Shown piece by piece: positions 52,342 to 60,969 of a DNA stretch of 64,000 nucleotides. The translations under genes were made by a program, and so were the position numbers. The notes under the pieces are model-generated. The model had not been told where the DNA came from and made no database searches. It was given only the letters and a program-made list of their open reading frames with translations. Source of the DNA: Fidelibacterota bacterium (GTDB lineage: Bacteria; Fidelibacterota; UBA8477; JABMPR01); the NCBI GenBank assembly GCA_016784025.1, contig JADHVL010000003.1:124001-188000 (forward strand). The letters run 5' to 3'. The first letter of the stretch is position 1. Every line of letters starts with the position of its first letter.

Positions 52342-52673
52342 AATTTCGAGGGAATTATTTACTCATGTTTAGTGTTCAATTTTTCAGTGGATTTCTAACC
52401 TACTATTTCTGTGTACAATTTGGATTAATAGGAGTCGCCATCGGTTTCCTTCCATTCCTGCTTGCGCTTATTGCCGTTCAGGTGAAACATGATCCCGATG
52501 AGAGAGAACTGTCTCTCGTGCATAAAACCGATAGTGCTCAAAGTATTGTCATAGCTGTTGCAATGGCAATTGTCTATTTGTGGTTTCCTGATTTGAACTG
52601 GTTTTATCTCTTTGTGGCAAATATTTCAATAGTTCGCGGGGCCATCGGCGTTGGGTTATTCCTGACGAGTTGA
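52338..52673 (+). CDS. Small membrane protein paired with the XRE regulator
   Basis: 111 residues with three or four hydrophobic helices (about 8-22, 26-46, 66-81, 85-108). Not a known family that I can name. ATGA overlap with the HTH gene indicates co-translation. In similar two-gene cassettes the membrane protein is thought to modulate the regulator, but that is inference. Confidence 0.7.
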   Translation: MKFRGNYLLMFSVQFFSGFLTYYFCVQFGLIGVAIGFLPFLLALIAVQVKHDPDERELSLVHKTDSAQSIVIAVAMAIVYLWFPDLNWFYLFVANISIVRGAIGVGLFLTS

Positions 52674-52770
52674 TGATTTAGCCAGGTTACCAGAGAATGT
52701 ACCGGCTCAGAATTGAGCTGGAAAATGGTGTTGCCCAATTAAGCAGGCAAAGAATAGAAGGATATGGTCA

Positions 52771-53928
52771 ATGAAGCGAAGAGAATTTATTATCCAAACG
52801 GGAACCATCATTAGCGCAAGTGTGCTATTCCCAGGCACAATTCTGGCTGGAAGCAAATCAGCGCAAACATTGGTGGGATCTCGCCGTCCCAATCCTGATA
52901 ACTATCCTCAACCTATTATGAAGGCAATCTCCATGGGGATGAATGCCCCCAATCCACACAACTCACAAGCCTGGAAGTTCAAGATTCTCTCTGATTTTGA
53001 AGCACTACTGTATCTTGATGAGTCAAGACTTTTACATGCCACAGATCCACCGGGTCGTCAAATCCATATCGGTTGCGGGTGTTTTCTGGAAACCCTGCGT
53101 CTTGGTGCATCTACCCTGGGTTATACAGCAAAATACGAGTTGTTGCCAGAAGGTGAATACCCACTCGAAGAGGCTGGGTTGAAGCCTGTCGCCTTCGTTA
53201 AGGTTGCAGCAAGTGCCACCGAGCCACTTCCTCTCTCTGACTCAATCTTCTCCCGCCAGACCAACCGATCACTCTATGAGGGTGAGTTGATGACCAATTC
53301 AGAGTTTGATTCCATAACCGCTTTGACAACAGCAAAATATTCAGAACTCAGCTTCCATTCTGCACCTGAACGCCTGAAAGAAATGGTGGATATTCTCTAT
53401 GAAGGCATGGTGGTGGAGGCAAACACACACGTGACTTACGATGAGTCCCGAATATGGTTTAGGAGCAGTCAGAAAAAAATTGAGACCAAACGAGATGGTA
53501 TCAATCTGCGTACAGATGGCACGAAGGGGCTCTTGCTCTCCATTATGGAGTTTATTGTGAATGAAGAAAATGAAGAGAGCTGGCATAAACCAACTGCCAT
53601 CAACGCATTTTTAAAATCCTATGGCAAAAAAATCTACACTGCCAAAGGAATAGTTCTCTTTAAGACCCAGTCAAATACAATGTCAGACTGGATTCTTACA
53701 GGCATTGATTATGTAAGATTTCAACTTGCAGCAGATCAGTTGGGCTATGTTATACACCCCGTAAGCCAGGTTTTACAGGAATATCCTGAAATGGATGATC
53801 TCAGAGCTCGCTTCAATGGGCTGGTTGGTGTATCAGAACCCTCTAAAATTCAGATGGGAGTTCGTATTGGCAGGGGTGAAAAACTATACTACTCATACCG
53901 CAGAGAACCAGAAAACCTATTGATCTGA
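52771..53928 (+). CDS. Exported Acg-type nitroreductase-family protein
   Basis: 385 residues. N-terminal twin-arginine-like signal MKRREFIIQTGTIISASVLFP, so export by Tat after FMN binding is likely. The Acg/Nitroreductase fold is seen in SMGMNAPNPHNSQAWKFKI, FLETLRLGASTLGYTAKY, FSRQTNRSLYEGE and the C-terminal SEPSKIQMGVRIGRGEK. Acg proteins are reported to sequester FMN rather than reduce nitro groups; function here unknown. AAGGA upstream of the ATG. Its 3' end overlaps the convergent hydantoinase gene by 12 bases. Confidence 0.88.
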   Translation: MKRREFIIQTGTIISASVLFPGTILAGSKSAQTLVGSRRPNPDNYPQPIMKAISMGMNAPNPHNSQAWKFKILSDFEALLYLDESRLLHATDPPGRQIHIGCGCFLETLRLGASTLGYTAKYELLPEGEYPLEEAGLKPVAFVKVAASATEPLPLSDSIFSRQTNRSLYEGELMTNSEFDSITALTTAKYSELSFHSAPERLKEMVDILYEGMVVEANTHVTYDESRIWFRSSQKKIETKRDGINLRTDGTKGLLLSIMEFIVNEENEESWHKPTAINAFLKSYGKKIYTAKGIVLFKTQSNTMSDWILTGIDYVRFQLAADQLGYVIHPVSQVLQEYPEMDDLRARFNGLVGVSEPSKIQMGVRIGRGEKLYYSYRREPENLLI

Positions 53929-55284
53929 TTTCGTCTGATTTTTTTTGCTGGATTTCAGCAGTATTCCTCTGGAAATATCGCCCTCCAGGGTTTTACTTGC
54001 TACAATTTCTCCCCGCCTGATAACTGTTTCAGGAAATAAGGCAGGAAAATCTTTGTAGGCGTTCCAATCCAGCGATGTTTCCAGCCTGGATTCCCAATCA
54101 TTAGCGATTGACCAGGGATCGACAATCATCAGATCAGCATGCAAACCTGGTTTGATACTACCCTTAAGATGATCAAGGGCAAAAATTTTAGCAGGATTTC
54201 GGCTGGTCAGGCGAACCAACAATTCCAGATTAAGATGACGCTCCATGAATTGAGCTAGCAAGGTGGGAAAAAGGGTCTCAACGCCACCCATTCCATTGGG
54301 AATGTCTTGAAAGCGAGTTCCCATTGGTTTGTCTGCCAGACAAAAGGGGCAATGATCAGAACCAATGGTATGAATCTGGCCATTTTGGAGACCTAGCCAC
54401 AATGCCTCGCAATCTGCATCGGTACGTAGAGGTGGACTGGATACAAACATCTGCCCATCAGCCCTCTCGTACATCTTATCTGAGAGCAGTAAATAGTGGG
54501 GGCAGGTCTCAACTTTTAACAGGGGATATTCAGCTGCTTTAGCCAAACCCGCTGCAGTATTAAGATGGACGATATATATGGTGCAGTTCGTTCGAGCAGA
54601 GATTTCTCCCAGCTGACTCACCGCTACCAACTCAGCTTCAGCTGGTCGACTCAAACCATGATACCGGGAATGGGTTTCCTTCCCTTCAGCAAAGGGCTCA
54701 GAGGCTCGGGTGATGACATCATTGTCTTCAGAGTGTACCATGAGGATACCATGATGCTGTGCAATAATTTCTGCCACAGCTTCAATTTCATCATAGGTCA
54801 ACATCATGTTTGCTTCAGCGTAGGTAGTAAACACTTTGAAGCTGTTGAACCCTCGGGCGATCAATTCTGGAATCTCAGCCAGAATTTCCGGCTCGAAACG
54901 AGTGATGTTAATATGAATACCCACATCACAAAGGGACTCACCAGCCAGCTCAATACGAACATTAAGGCTTTCTGTCAATGATTGTCCTGATTCTAGCACA
55001 CTAAAGTCCAGGATGGTGGTTACCCCTCCGTGGAGGGCAGAGCGGCTTCCTGAGGCGAATGTGTCCGCAGAATAGCCACTTTTGATTGGTATTCCCATGT
55101 GTGTGTGCGGATCAATGATTCCAGGGAATATCCATTTTCCACTGGCTTCCAAAACCCGGGTGTTCTCTGGTGGATGAATAACTGGAGCTATTTCTACAAT
55201 CAGGTCGTTCTTGATGAGGACATCTTGAATTTCCTGGCTGTTAGGTCCGATGACCAGACCATTTCTTATGAGCAAAGAACTCAA
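53917..55284 (-). CDS. Dihydropyrimidinase/hydantoinase-like cyclic amidohydrolase
   Basis: 455 residues. Metal-site motif IFPGIIDPHTHMGIP, the carboxylated lysine region GFNSFKVFTTYAEANM, VHSEDNDVI, IYIVHLNTAAGLA, TCPHYLLLSD and GSDHCPF with the catalytic Asp. It hydrolyses cyclic amides such as dihydropyrimidines, hydantoins or related purine breakdown products. Last gene of the selenium-dependent molybdenum hydroxylase operon, overlapping xdhC by 4 bases, which fits ring opening after hydroxylation of a purine or similar heterocycle. Confidence 0.92.
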   Translation of the reverse strand: MSSLLIRNGLVIGPNSQEIQDVLIKNDLIVEIAPVIHPPENTRVLEASGKWIFPGIIDPHTHMGIPIKSGYSADTFASGSRSALHGGVTTILDFSVLESGQSLTESLNVRIELAGESLCDVGIHINITRFEPEILAEIPELIARGFNSFKVFTTYAEANMMLTYDEIEAVAEIIAQHHGILMVHSEDNDVITRASEPFAEGKETHSRYHGLSRPAEAELVAVSQLGEISARTNCTIYIVHLNTAAGLAKAAEYPLLKVETCPHYLLLSDKMYERADGQMFVSSPPLRTDADCEALWLGLQNGQIHTIGSDHCPFCLADKPMGTRFQDIPNGMGGVETLFPTLLAQFMERHLNLELLVRLTSRNPAKIFALDHLKGSIKPGLHADLMIVDPWSIANDWESRLETSLDWNAYKDFPALFPETVIRRGEIVASKTLEGDISRGILLKSSKKNQTKSDQ

Positions 55285-56303
55285 GCTGATTTCCCACGGT
55301 AGACTGATATAATTTCTGATAAAATGCTAATGGCGATCTCTGGTACTGTCTGGGCATCTATATCCATGCCTACTGGTGCATGAACTTTTGCCAAGGCTTC
55401 CTTGGTAAAACCCCTGGAATGAAGATTTTCAGATAATAGCTTCCATTTCCGGGCACTACTTACGAGTCCGATATAGCGAGCCGAAATATCAAGGGCATGA
55501 GATAAGAGTTGACGGTCGTGTTTATGTTCCCGACTGGCAATGAGGATAAAATCTCGCTTTGGAATGTGTGAAACAGCTTCCCGATTTATCGGGAACTCCG
55601 TTTGAAGTCTTTCTGCATAAGGGAATCGTTCAGGAGTTATCAATTCTGTTCGATCATCGTAGACCTTGACTTGAAGCTCATTAAAATGAGCCAATTGAGC
55701 CACAGCCTGACCCACATGTCCCGCTCCAAAAATGTGCAGCATGGGTGGAGAAAACACCTGCCACATGAGATAGAGGGAATCACCCTGAACCAGAGATCTG
55801 GTGAGTTGATTTTCAAATATACCTCTTAGCCGTTTTTCCAGTTCAGCCTCTGTATCCTCAATATCCTGGCGAGAGGTCACAATTTGTCTGTGGACTTGAG
55901 TCGGAGCGTCTCCACTGATATGGAGTTTAACCATAAGTTTCTGATTAAGGGCGGACTGTTGGAGCATGTCGCCATAAAAAGTTTCCAGTTCAGGTGAGAA
56001 GGGCTCAACAAGAACTTTCAACGTCCCGCCACATAATCCCACATCAGCATCGACATCATTCCCAGTCATGTCAAAATCAAACAGACTTGAACTAGTCTGG
56101 GAAATCATTTTCAGGGCAGCCTGACTGACTTTCAATTCCATGGATCCGCCACCAATGGTCCCCAGAAGTGTACCGTCTTCCAGAACAAGCATCATGGGAT
56201 AGTCTTTCCGTGGAACTGAGCCTTTCCATTGAACCACAGAACAGAGCATTGCCTTATTTGCTGCCTGATGGGATTTCCATTGATGCATGAGAGCTTTAAT
56301 CAT
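55281..56303 (-). CDS. xdhC: XdhC/CoxI-family molybdoenzyme maturation protein
   Basis: 340 residues. The N-terminal XdhC_CoxI domain has SVPRKDYPMMLVLEDGTLLGTIGGGSME and the Cys in DVGLCGGTLKVLVEP; the C-terminal Rossmann domain (HIFGAGHVGQAVAQLAHF) ends HAPVGMDIDAQTVPEIAISI. XdhC proteins bind the molybdenum cofactor and deliver it, sulphurated, to xanthine-dehydrogenase-type enzymes. In this operon the ligand is predicted to be selenium-modified. ATGA overlaps with genes on both sides. Confidence 0.93.
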   Translation of the reverse strand: MIKALMHQWKSHQAANKAMLCSVVQWKGSVPRKDYPMMLVLEDGTLLGTIGGGSMELKVSQAALKMISQTSSSLFDFDMTGNDVDADVGLCGGTLKVLVEPFSPELETFYGDMLQQSALNQKLMVKLHISGDAPTQVHRQIVTSRQDIEDTEAELEKRLRGIFENQLTRSLVQGDSLYLMWQVFSPPMLHIFGAGHVGQAVAQLAHFNELQVKVYDDRTELITPERFPYAERLQTEFPINREAVSHIPKRDFILIASREHKHDRQLLSHALDISARYIGLVSSARKWKLLSENLHSRGFTKEALAKVHAPVGMDIDAQTVPEIAISILSEIISVYRGKSA

Positions 56304-57109
56304 GAGGGTGTCTCATTATGGTGGAGCACAATCGCTTCAAATACACCAGCTGCAATGGTACGGGCTTTTTCTGAGATTTGCAGATATTCCACAGATTCTC
56401 CCCGAGGGTCAATGTCACCAATTTTCATTCCCTTGACCACAGGTGTGTGCTCAGAGATCATACCGCGAACCATGCCATCCAGAGGAGCATAGACGGGCTT
56501 ATCGTTGTTGATCAATGCAAGTTGCTGCCCTTTAGTCACAAGCTCTCCAAATTGGGTAGACCACTTTATTTGGCCAGTTCGTGTAGCCCGAACCAATCTT
56601 CGCGTGGTTTCCCCTCCCAGGTTCCCGGGTATACCTGAATCTGCCAGAGGTGCCCCCTTGGAGATGATGCGACCAAGATTGTGTCCTCGCATGGTCTCGA
56701 TAGCACGATGACAGTTTTTGTCAACTTCAAATCCTGGTCCTAGCCCAATGACCAGATCTGCCCAGGTCCTGAAATCTTCAGTATATTTTTTTAACATGCG
56801 TGCATCGATTATGATCGAGGGCTTAAATTCAAGCAGCTTCTCTGGATCATCCTCAAACATGGGAATGTGTTTCCAGGGTTTGGATGGGTTTAATTTATGC
56901 GATTTAGCCTTTTTCGACTTAATTCCCTCTACTTCGGATTTCCCCTCTACCAGTGCACCACTGAAAGTCACTGGTCTTCGAATAGCCAGAGGAGGAGCTA
57001 TATCTGACAAAAATACATGCAAGCCGATCCGATGCAGTAGATGGGCTACTCCGCTGCCTAATTCTCCGGCACCTCGAACCCAGACCAGATTATTATCGAG
57101 CATTTTCAA
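56300..57109 (-). CDS. yqeB: YqeB family selenium-dependent molybdenum hydroxylase system protein
   Basis: 269 residues of the TIGR03309/EF2563-type family: VWVRGAGELGSGVAHLLHRIGLHVFLSD (Rossmann start), PLAIRRPVTFSGALVEGK, IIDARMLKK, LVIGLGPGFEVDKNCH and the acyl-carrier-like C-terminal GKSEVEG-type region. Phylogenetic profiling linked YqeB and YqeC to genomes that have selD but lack selenocysteine or selenouridine pathways, suggesting a selenium-containing molybdenum hydroxylase. Its biochemical step is not known. It overlaps mocA by 17 bases and xdhC by 4. Confidence 0.92.
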   Translation of the reverse strand: MKMLDNNLVWVRGAGELGSGVAHLLHRIGLHVFLSDIAPPLAIRRPVTFSGALVEGKSEVEGIKSKKAKSHKLNPSKPWKHIPMFEDDPEKLLEFKPSIIIDARMLKKYTEDFRTWADLVIGLGPGFEVDKNCHRAIETMRGHNLGRIISKGAPLADSGIPGNLGGETTRRLVRATRTGQIKWSTQFGELVTKGQQLALINNDKPVYAPLDGMVRGMISEHTPVVKGMKIGDIDPRGESVEYLQISEKARTIAAGVFEAIVLHHNETPS

Positions 57110-57680
57110 ACTCCAGATAGTGGTCCATATCCATACTCACACCTTCGTCAGGTACATCGATAAATAGAGTATCGGACCGAAATGTTTCAATCACCTGACG
57201 TCCCCCCACATCACCTGTGGCAGCCATAAAAAAGGGTGATAGTTCAGTGGAAAAAAAGGTGGGATGCCCAGGTTTGTTCTGGTGACGAGGTGCTAAAATA
57301 AGGGGCTTTTTCTCATTTAATTTATCAATGAGGCTGGAAACGGTCTTTCGCTGTATAAAGGGTTTGTCACCAGGACAAAAACACCAGTAGTCATAGGTCC
57401 GTCCTGCTGCCTTGACTCCGGTAACGACAGAACTGGCCATACCTGAATGAAAGTCTGTATTAAATTCGTATATTATTTTATCATCGAAGCGTTGGTCCAG
57501 AACCGCTTGGATCTTTTCACTCTGATAGCCAAGAATGACATAAACATCCAGATCAAACTCGATAAAAGTGCTTACGGTATGCTCAATGGCAGTGCGGTCT
57601 TCCAGCACTTCAAGAAGTTTGTTGGGAGGAAAGCGTGTGGAACGACCAGCCGCAGTGATAATCATTGCCAGATTGAGCAT
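57093..57680 (-). CDS. mocA: MocA-like nucleotidyltransferase (molybdenum cofactor)
   Basis: 195 residues of the MobA/MocA NTP-transferase family: AMIITAAGRSTRFPPNKLLE (nucleotide loop, altered from LAAGxSxRMG), FCPGDKPFI with the metal Asp, GHPTFF, GDVGGRQVI and SMDMDHY with the second metal Asp. MocA attaches CMP to molybdopterin for enzymes of the xanthine dehydrogenase family. ATG inside the yqeC stop (TAATG). Confidence 0.9.
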   Translation of the reverse strand: MLNLAMIITAAGRSTRFPPNKLLEVLEDRTAIEHTVSTFIEFDLDVYVILGYQSEKIQAVLDQRFDDKIIYEFNTDFHSGMASSVVTGVKAAGRTYDYWCFCPGDKPFIQRKTVSSLIDKLNEKKPLILAPRHQNKPGHPTFFSTELSPFFMAATGDVGGRQVIETFRSDTLFIDVPDEGVSMDMDHYLEFENAR

Positions 57681-58417
57681 TAATTAACCTTTTGAATCTT
57701 GCCTTGTTCTATACTGCCGTAATAAACCGAATCATGACTCAGGCGTGAAAGGGTTTTTGCCAATTCAAAAGCTTGATCAGGATAAACATCAGCCTTGTTT
57801 ACAAAATAGGTCAATTTGGTTTCTTTGGGCACCTTCTGGAGATATCCATATTCACTGGTGAGGACACGTGCGATGAATATGGGATCAAGTAGGTGGTTGG
57901 CATTCACATCCCAGAGCTCTCTAAATAATTCTGGTCGATGCACCATTTTTCCATCTACTCTGGCACCTACAGCATCTGCTCCCACCACGATAATGGCATG
58001 GGTAGCAAAATGGGGAATAACTGGATCAAAGGGTTGGTGGGCTTTGATGGGTTTTTTTCTCGCCCCATCACACTCAAAGATTGTCAGATCCGAAGCCCCA
58101 TGCACTACCTGAAGTTGGTCAGGCTCAAGCCCAATAAGTTTATGCTCATTTTCCTGGCCCCCCATGATGTAAAGGGGATTAATCTCCAGCAAAGCTTCGC
58201 GATTTTCCTCGACTTCAAATTCAGGAAAGAAGTGGACCTGGTGCTGTGATGAAATTCCAGCTTTTGTGAGGGAGGAAAGCGTGACATGGTCATAGGGTTT
58301 TGAGAGTTCATTGCCAAGCTCATAAAGTAGAGCCGTTTTGCCTCCACCACCAAGAATACCCACACAGCTCTTGTCTGCTTCGGCTACATTTTGAAATAAG
58401 ATTTGAGAGAAATTCAT
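57680..58417 (-). CDS. yqeC: YqeC family selenium-dependent hydroxylase accessory protein
   Basis: 245 residues of the TIGR03172 family: P-loop GILGGGGKTALLYEL near residue 20, LTIFECDGARKKPIKAHQPFDPVIP, IIVVGADAVGARVDGKMVHRPELF and VNKADVYPDQAF, a GTPase-like fold. It is the marker of selenium-dependent molybdenum hydroxylase systems. First gene of the five-gene operon. No hydroxylase subunits are in the window, so they must be encoded elsewhere. Confidence 0.93.
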   Translation of the reverse strand: MNFSQILFQNVAEADKSCVGILGGGGKTALLYELGNELSKPYDHVTLSSLTKAGISSQHQVHFFPEFEVEENREALLEINPLYIMGGQENEHKLIGLEPDQLQVVHGASDLTIFECDGARKKPIKAHQPFDPVIPHFATHAIIVVGADAVGARVDGKMVHRPELFRELWDVNANHLLDPIFIARVLTSEYGYLQKVPKETKLTYFVNKADVYPDQAFELAKTLSRLSHDSVYYGSIEQGKIQKVN

Positions 58418-58500
58418 GAGGGAATATAATCAGAATTTTTAGTGCTATGCTTCTAACATTACATAGTGGAGTTATTATAGTTAACTCAAATTACATGTTT

Positions 58501-58578
58501 CGTCATCCCGAGTGGAGTCGAGGGATATCAATTTTGGATTAAGTTGAGCTCTCATCTCTCGACTCCGCTCGAGAAGAC
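58501..58578. repeat. Inverted-repeat element (MITE/REP-like)
   Basis: Outer CGTC/GACG, then GAG-T-GGAGTCGAG (58510-58522) paired with CTCGACTCC-G-CTC further on (58558-58570), spanning about 78 bases. Element of the TCATCCCGAG type, widely seen in environmental genomes; it fills the gap between yqeC and the quinone oxidoreductase. Confidence 0.6.
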
Positions 58579-58606
58579 GTTCAAATGATATGCAGAGTGG
58601 ATTTTT

Positions 58607-59623
58607 TTATATATGTACAACAATTTTCCCCTGGCTATTGCGGGATTCCATGAGCCTGTGCGCCTCAGCCATCTGCTCAAACTTGAATTCGTGCCCTACG
58701 ATGGGTTTGAGACCATGTTGAAGGGTGTATGCGCTCAGGTCAGTCCATATTTTCATCATCCGTTCAGTGTCTTTCAAGAGATAGCCCAGATGACTGGCTC
58801 CCACCACCTGTGAAGCTGTGGCCATGGCATCAATTTTAACACGGGGAATGTCCTGCCAGGTTTTCCACCAGGAAAACGGATTCAATTTTTTCAAATTCAG
58901 ACTGGCAAAACCAATCACAACCAGTCGTCCAAAGGGGTTCAACACATCCATACTCTTGCGGAAAACCTCACCACCCACAACTTCAAGAATGACATCCACA
59001 CCCTGCCCACCCGTTTTCTCACGAATGAACTCAACAAAATCCTCGGTGTGGTAATTAATGGGATAGTCTACTCCCAGCTGGCGAATTAGATCCAACTTGG
59101 CATCTTTGCTGGCAGTCCCAAAAACTTCGCATCTAAGCGCTTTCGCTAATTGAACAGCGGCAGTCCCAACGCCACCAGCAGCGGCTTGAATCAGAACACG
59201 ATCAGTCGCTCTAATTCTACAGACTTCGAACAGAGCCACCCAGGCTGTCATAAACTGGACAGCATACCCGGCATTTTCAGCAGGGCTGAAATTCTCAAAG
59301 GCTGGCAGAATCTGACTGACTGGAACCACTACTTCCTCGGCATAACACCCAAATTGCCCGACGACAATGACAGGGGTTCCAACCTGAAGATGAGAGACTC
59401 CCTCACCCAGCACCTCAATTTTTCCATAGGCTTCCATGCCAGGGATGTAAGGACGTTTGGGAGCCCAGCCATATAGTCCCTTGCGACTCTGAATCTCTGC
59501 GTAATTCAAACCAATGGTTTCAATCCGAACTCTGACTTCATTCTGGCCGATGGGGGTTGAGGCCACATCTGAGATTTTTAAAACGTCTGCACTGCCAACC
59601 TTATTGAGGACGTAAGCTTTCAT
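58607..59623 (-). CDS. Zinc-free quinone oxidoreductase of the MDR superfamily (VAT-1-like)
   Basis: 338 residues. Medium-chain dehydrogenase/reductase lacking the structural zinc ligands: GIEVRVRIETIGLNYAEI-type start, the NADPH-binding motif RVLIQAAAGGVGTAAVQLAK, VDVILEVVGGEVFRKSMDVL and NPFGRLVVIGFASLN. The C-terminal KLNPFSWWKTWQDIPR is typical of VAT-1/quinone oxidoreductase relatives. Reduces quinones or enones with NADPH. AAGGAA upstream of the ATG. Confidence 0.9.
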   Translation of the reverse strand: MKAYVLNKVGSADVLKISDVASTPIGQNEVRVRIETIGLNYAEIQSRKGLYGWAPKRPYIPGMEAYGKIEVLGEGVSHLQVGTPVIVVGQFGCYAEEVVVPVSQILPAFENFSPAENAGYAVQFMTAWVALFEVCRIRATDRVLIQAAAGGVGTAAVQLAKALRCEVFGTASKDAKLDLIRQLGVDYPINYHTEDFVEFIREKTGGQGVDVILEVVGGEVFRKSMDVLNPFGRLVVIGFASLNLKKLNPFSWWKTWQDIPRVKIDAMATASQVVGASHLGYLLKDTERMMKIWTDLSAYTLQHGLKPIVGHEFKFEQMAEAHRLMESRNSQGKIVVHI

Positions 59624-60071
59624 AAATATTCCTTATTCCGGTGTTTCCTGATTTCTAAGGTATTATAATGTTTAAGGATATCATCCAAGAAAAAACTTCT
59701 CCATCTGTTACCCGTTGGAGCACACGAGTTTGTCGCCTCCCCAGGTGCAGCATCATAAAAACGTATAAATACCCGCACGGGAAAGAGAAAGTTGTGATCA
59801 AATGACCGAAAATAGTAACTCCGGACATAGTGACTGATTGTTGGTTGAATGTGTAACAATATAAATATCAATAAGATATGATATCTTAAATCTCTAAATA
59901 AAATGAGTCTGTGACATTTATCAACTGTAAAATTAAAGGTGAGAAAGATTATCATTTAGCACTTGTTGACCCAATTCGCGCCGTCTATACTGCCTGCCCA
60001 AAGACAATAACCCTATGAAAAAATCCAACTTACATAAAATTAAAAAAAAAGATAGCCACGATAGAGGAAAT
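59624..60071. other. Gene-free stretch between quinone oxidoreductase and 3D-domain genes
   Basis: About 448 bases. I saw no gene with support on either strand. A weak promoter-like TATACT lies near 59985, ahead of the 3D-domain gene. The composition is AT-rich in the second half. Confidence 0.4.
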
Positions 60072-60617
60072 ATGAAATACAGACACATTATCGCATACAC
60101 AATGATCTTGCTCGCATTCTGGGCAGTTCATGTTAATCGTGAAGCGAGACATCATACTGAAATTGAAAACATTCTTGCTCATGAATCTATGATTAAAGAC
60201 TCACTAAATACCTACATGGTAGAAATGGCAGCCGCCCTGGATCTCTTTACTGAGGGACATCCATTGATATTTACTGCCTACAATGCTCTGGTTGGACAGA
60301 CAGATGATACACCCAATATCACAGCCAGTAACAAGCAAATATTTCCTGGTGTTCTGGCCTTGAGTCGTGAGCTAATCACCAGATATGGACATGGGGGCGA
60401 TATTCAATACGGTGATAAGGTCTGGGTGGTAGTACCCATGCAGGTTGAAGACACCATGAATAAACGCTGGCGTGGTCGTGGGGATGTCTTCATGCTGGAC
60501 TATGACAAAGCGGTTCAGTTTGGTAGAAAATCAGGCATTCTCTATCATCAGGGCGATGACATTGAATATGCCAGTGCTATTCAAGAAGATAAAGAGACTT
60601 TTGCTGCGATCAACTAA
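60072..60617 (+). CDS. Membrane-anchored 3D-domain (double-psi barrel) protein
   Basis: 181 residues. One N-terminal membrane helix (MKYRHIIAYTMILLAFWAVHV) as signal anchor, then a 3D domain: FTAYNALVGQTDDTPNITAS, VLALSRELITRYGHGGDIQYGDKVWVV, VEDTMNKRWRGRGDVFMLDYDKAVQFG with three conserved aspartates. 3D domains are double-psi beta barrels of cell-wall hydrolases such as MltA and YuiC-type stationary-phase muramidases; this one lacks the other MltA domains. The ATG at 60072 has AGAGG 5 bases upstream; a start at 60015 adds 19 basic residues. Confidence 0.82.
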   Translation: MKYRHIIAYTMILLAFWAVHVNREARHHTEIENILAHESMIKDSLNTYMVEMAAALDLFTEGHPLIFTAYNALVGQTDDTPNITASNKQIFPGVLALSRELITRYGHGGDIQYGDKVWVVVPMQVEDTMNKRWRGRGDVFMLDYDKAVQFGRKSGILYHQGDDIEYASAIQEDKETFAAIN

Positions 60618-60640
60618 GCGCAGATTTACATAAATAGAAA

Positions 60641-60680
60641 AAGAAGGGGCTGTCCTAAAAGGGCAGCCCCTTCTTTTTTT
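60641..60680 (+). terminator. Bidirectional Rho-independent terminator
   Basis: AGAAGGGGCTG (60642-60652), loop of about 11, CAGCCCCTTCT (60664-60674), followed by a T-run and preceded by an A-run, so it can work in both directions. It lies about 25 bases past the 3D-domain gene. Confidence 0.9.
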
Positions 60681-60969
60681 AGTTGGGGTATAGAGATATA
60701 TGCTGGTTGTTATGCATGTTAAGAACACAGCTCCTATTAAGTTAGCCTTAAAGCATATGAACAACATCTTTTGCACCTATTTTCCTCTAGTCTAGTTGAT
60801 AGAACAGGAAAGAGTCGTGTAACTGTCTCAGGTGAGCAGATTTGGTCTTTTACTGTTGATAAATACCTTGAGAATGGATTTTATACAAATCTGTGAAAGT
60901 CCGTGTGAATCCGTGGCTAAAAAGAAAAAGGTATCATCAGGTTCTGAAAACTAATTCCCTTGAAGTATT
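60681..60969. other. Gene-free stretch downstream of the terminator
   Basis: 289 bases with no credible gene. It contains a phrase of the type AATCCGTGGCTAA (about 60907-60920), a short sequence that recurs in many environmental genomes, and nothing else I can name. Confidence 0.4.

Noticed and set aside
59620-59955. 111-residue minus-strand reading frame upstream of the quinone oxidoreductase
   Set aside because: Low-complexity hydrophobic composition, no ribosome site, no recognisable family; treated as intergenic.
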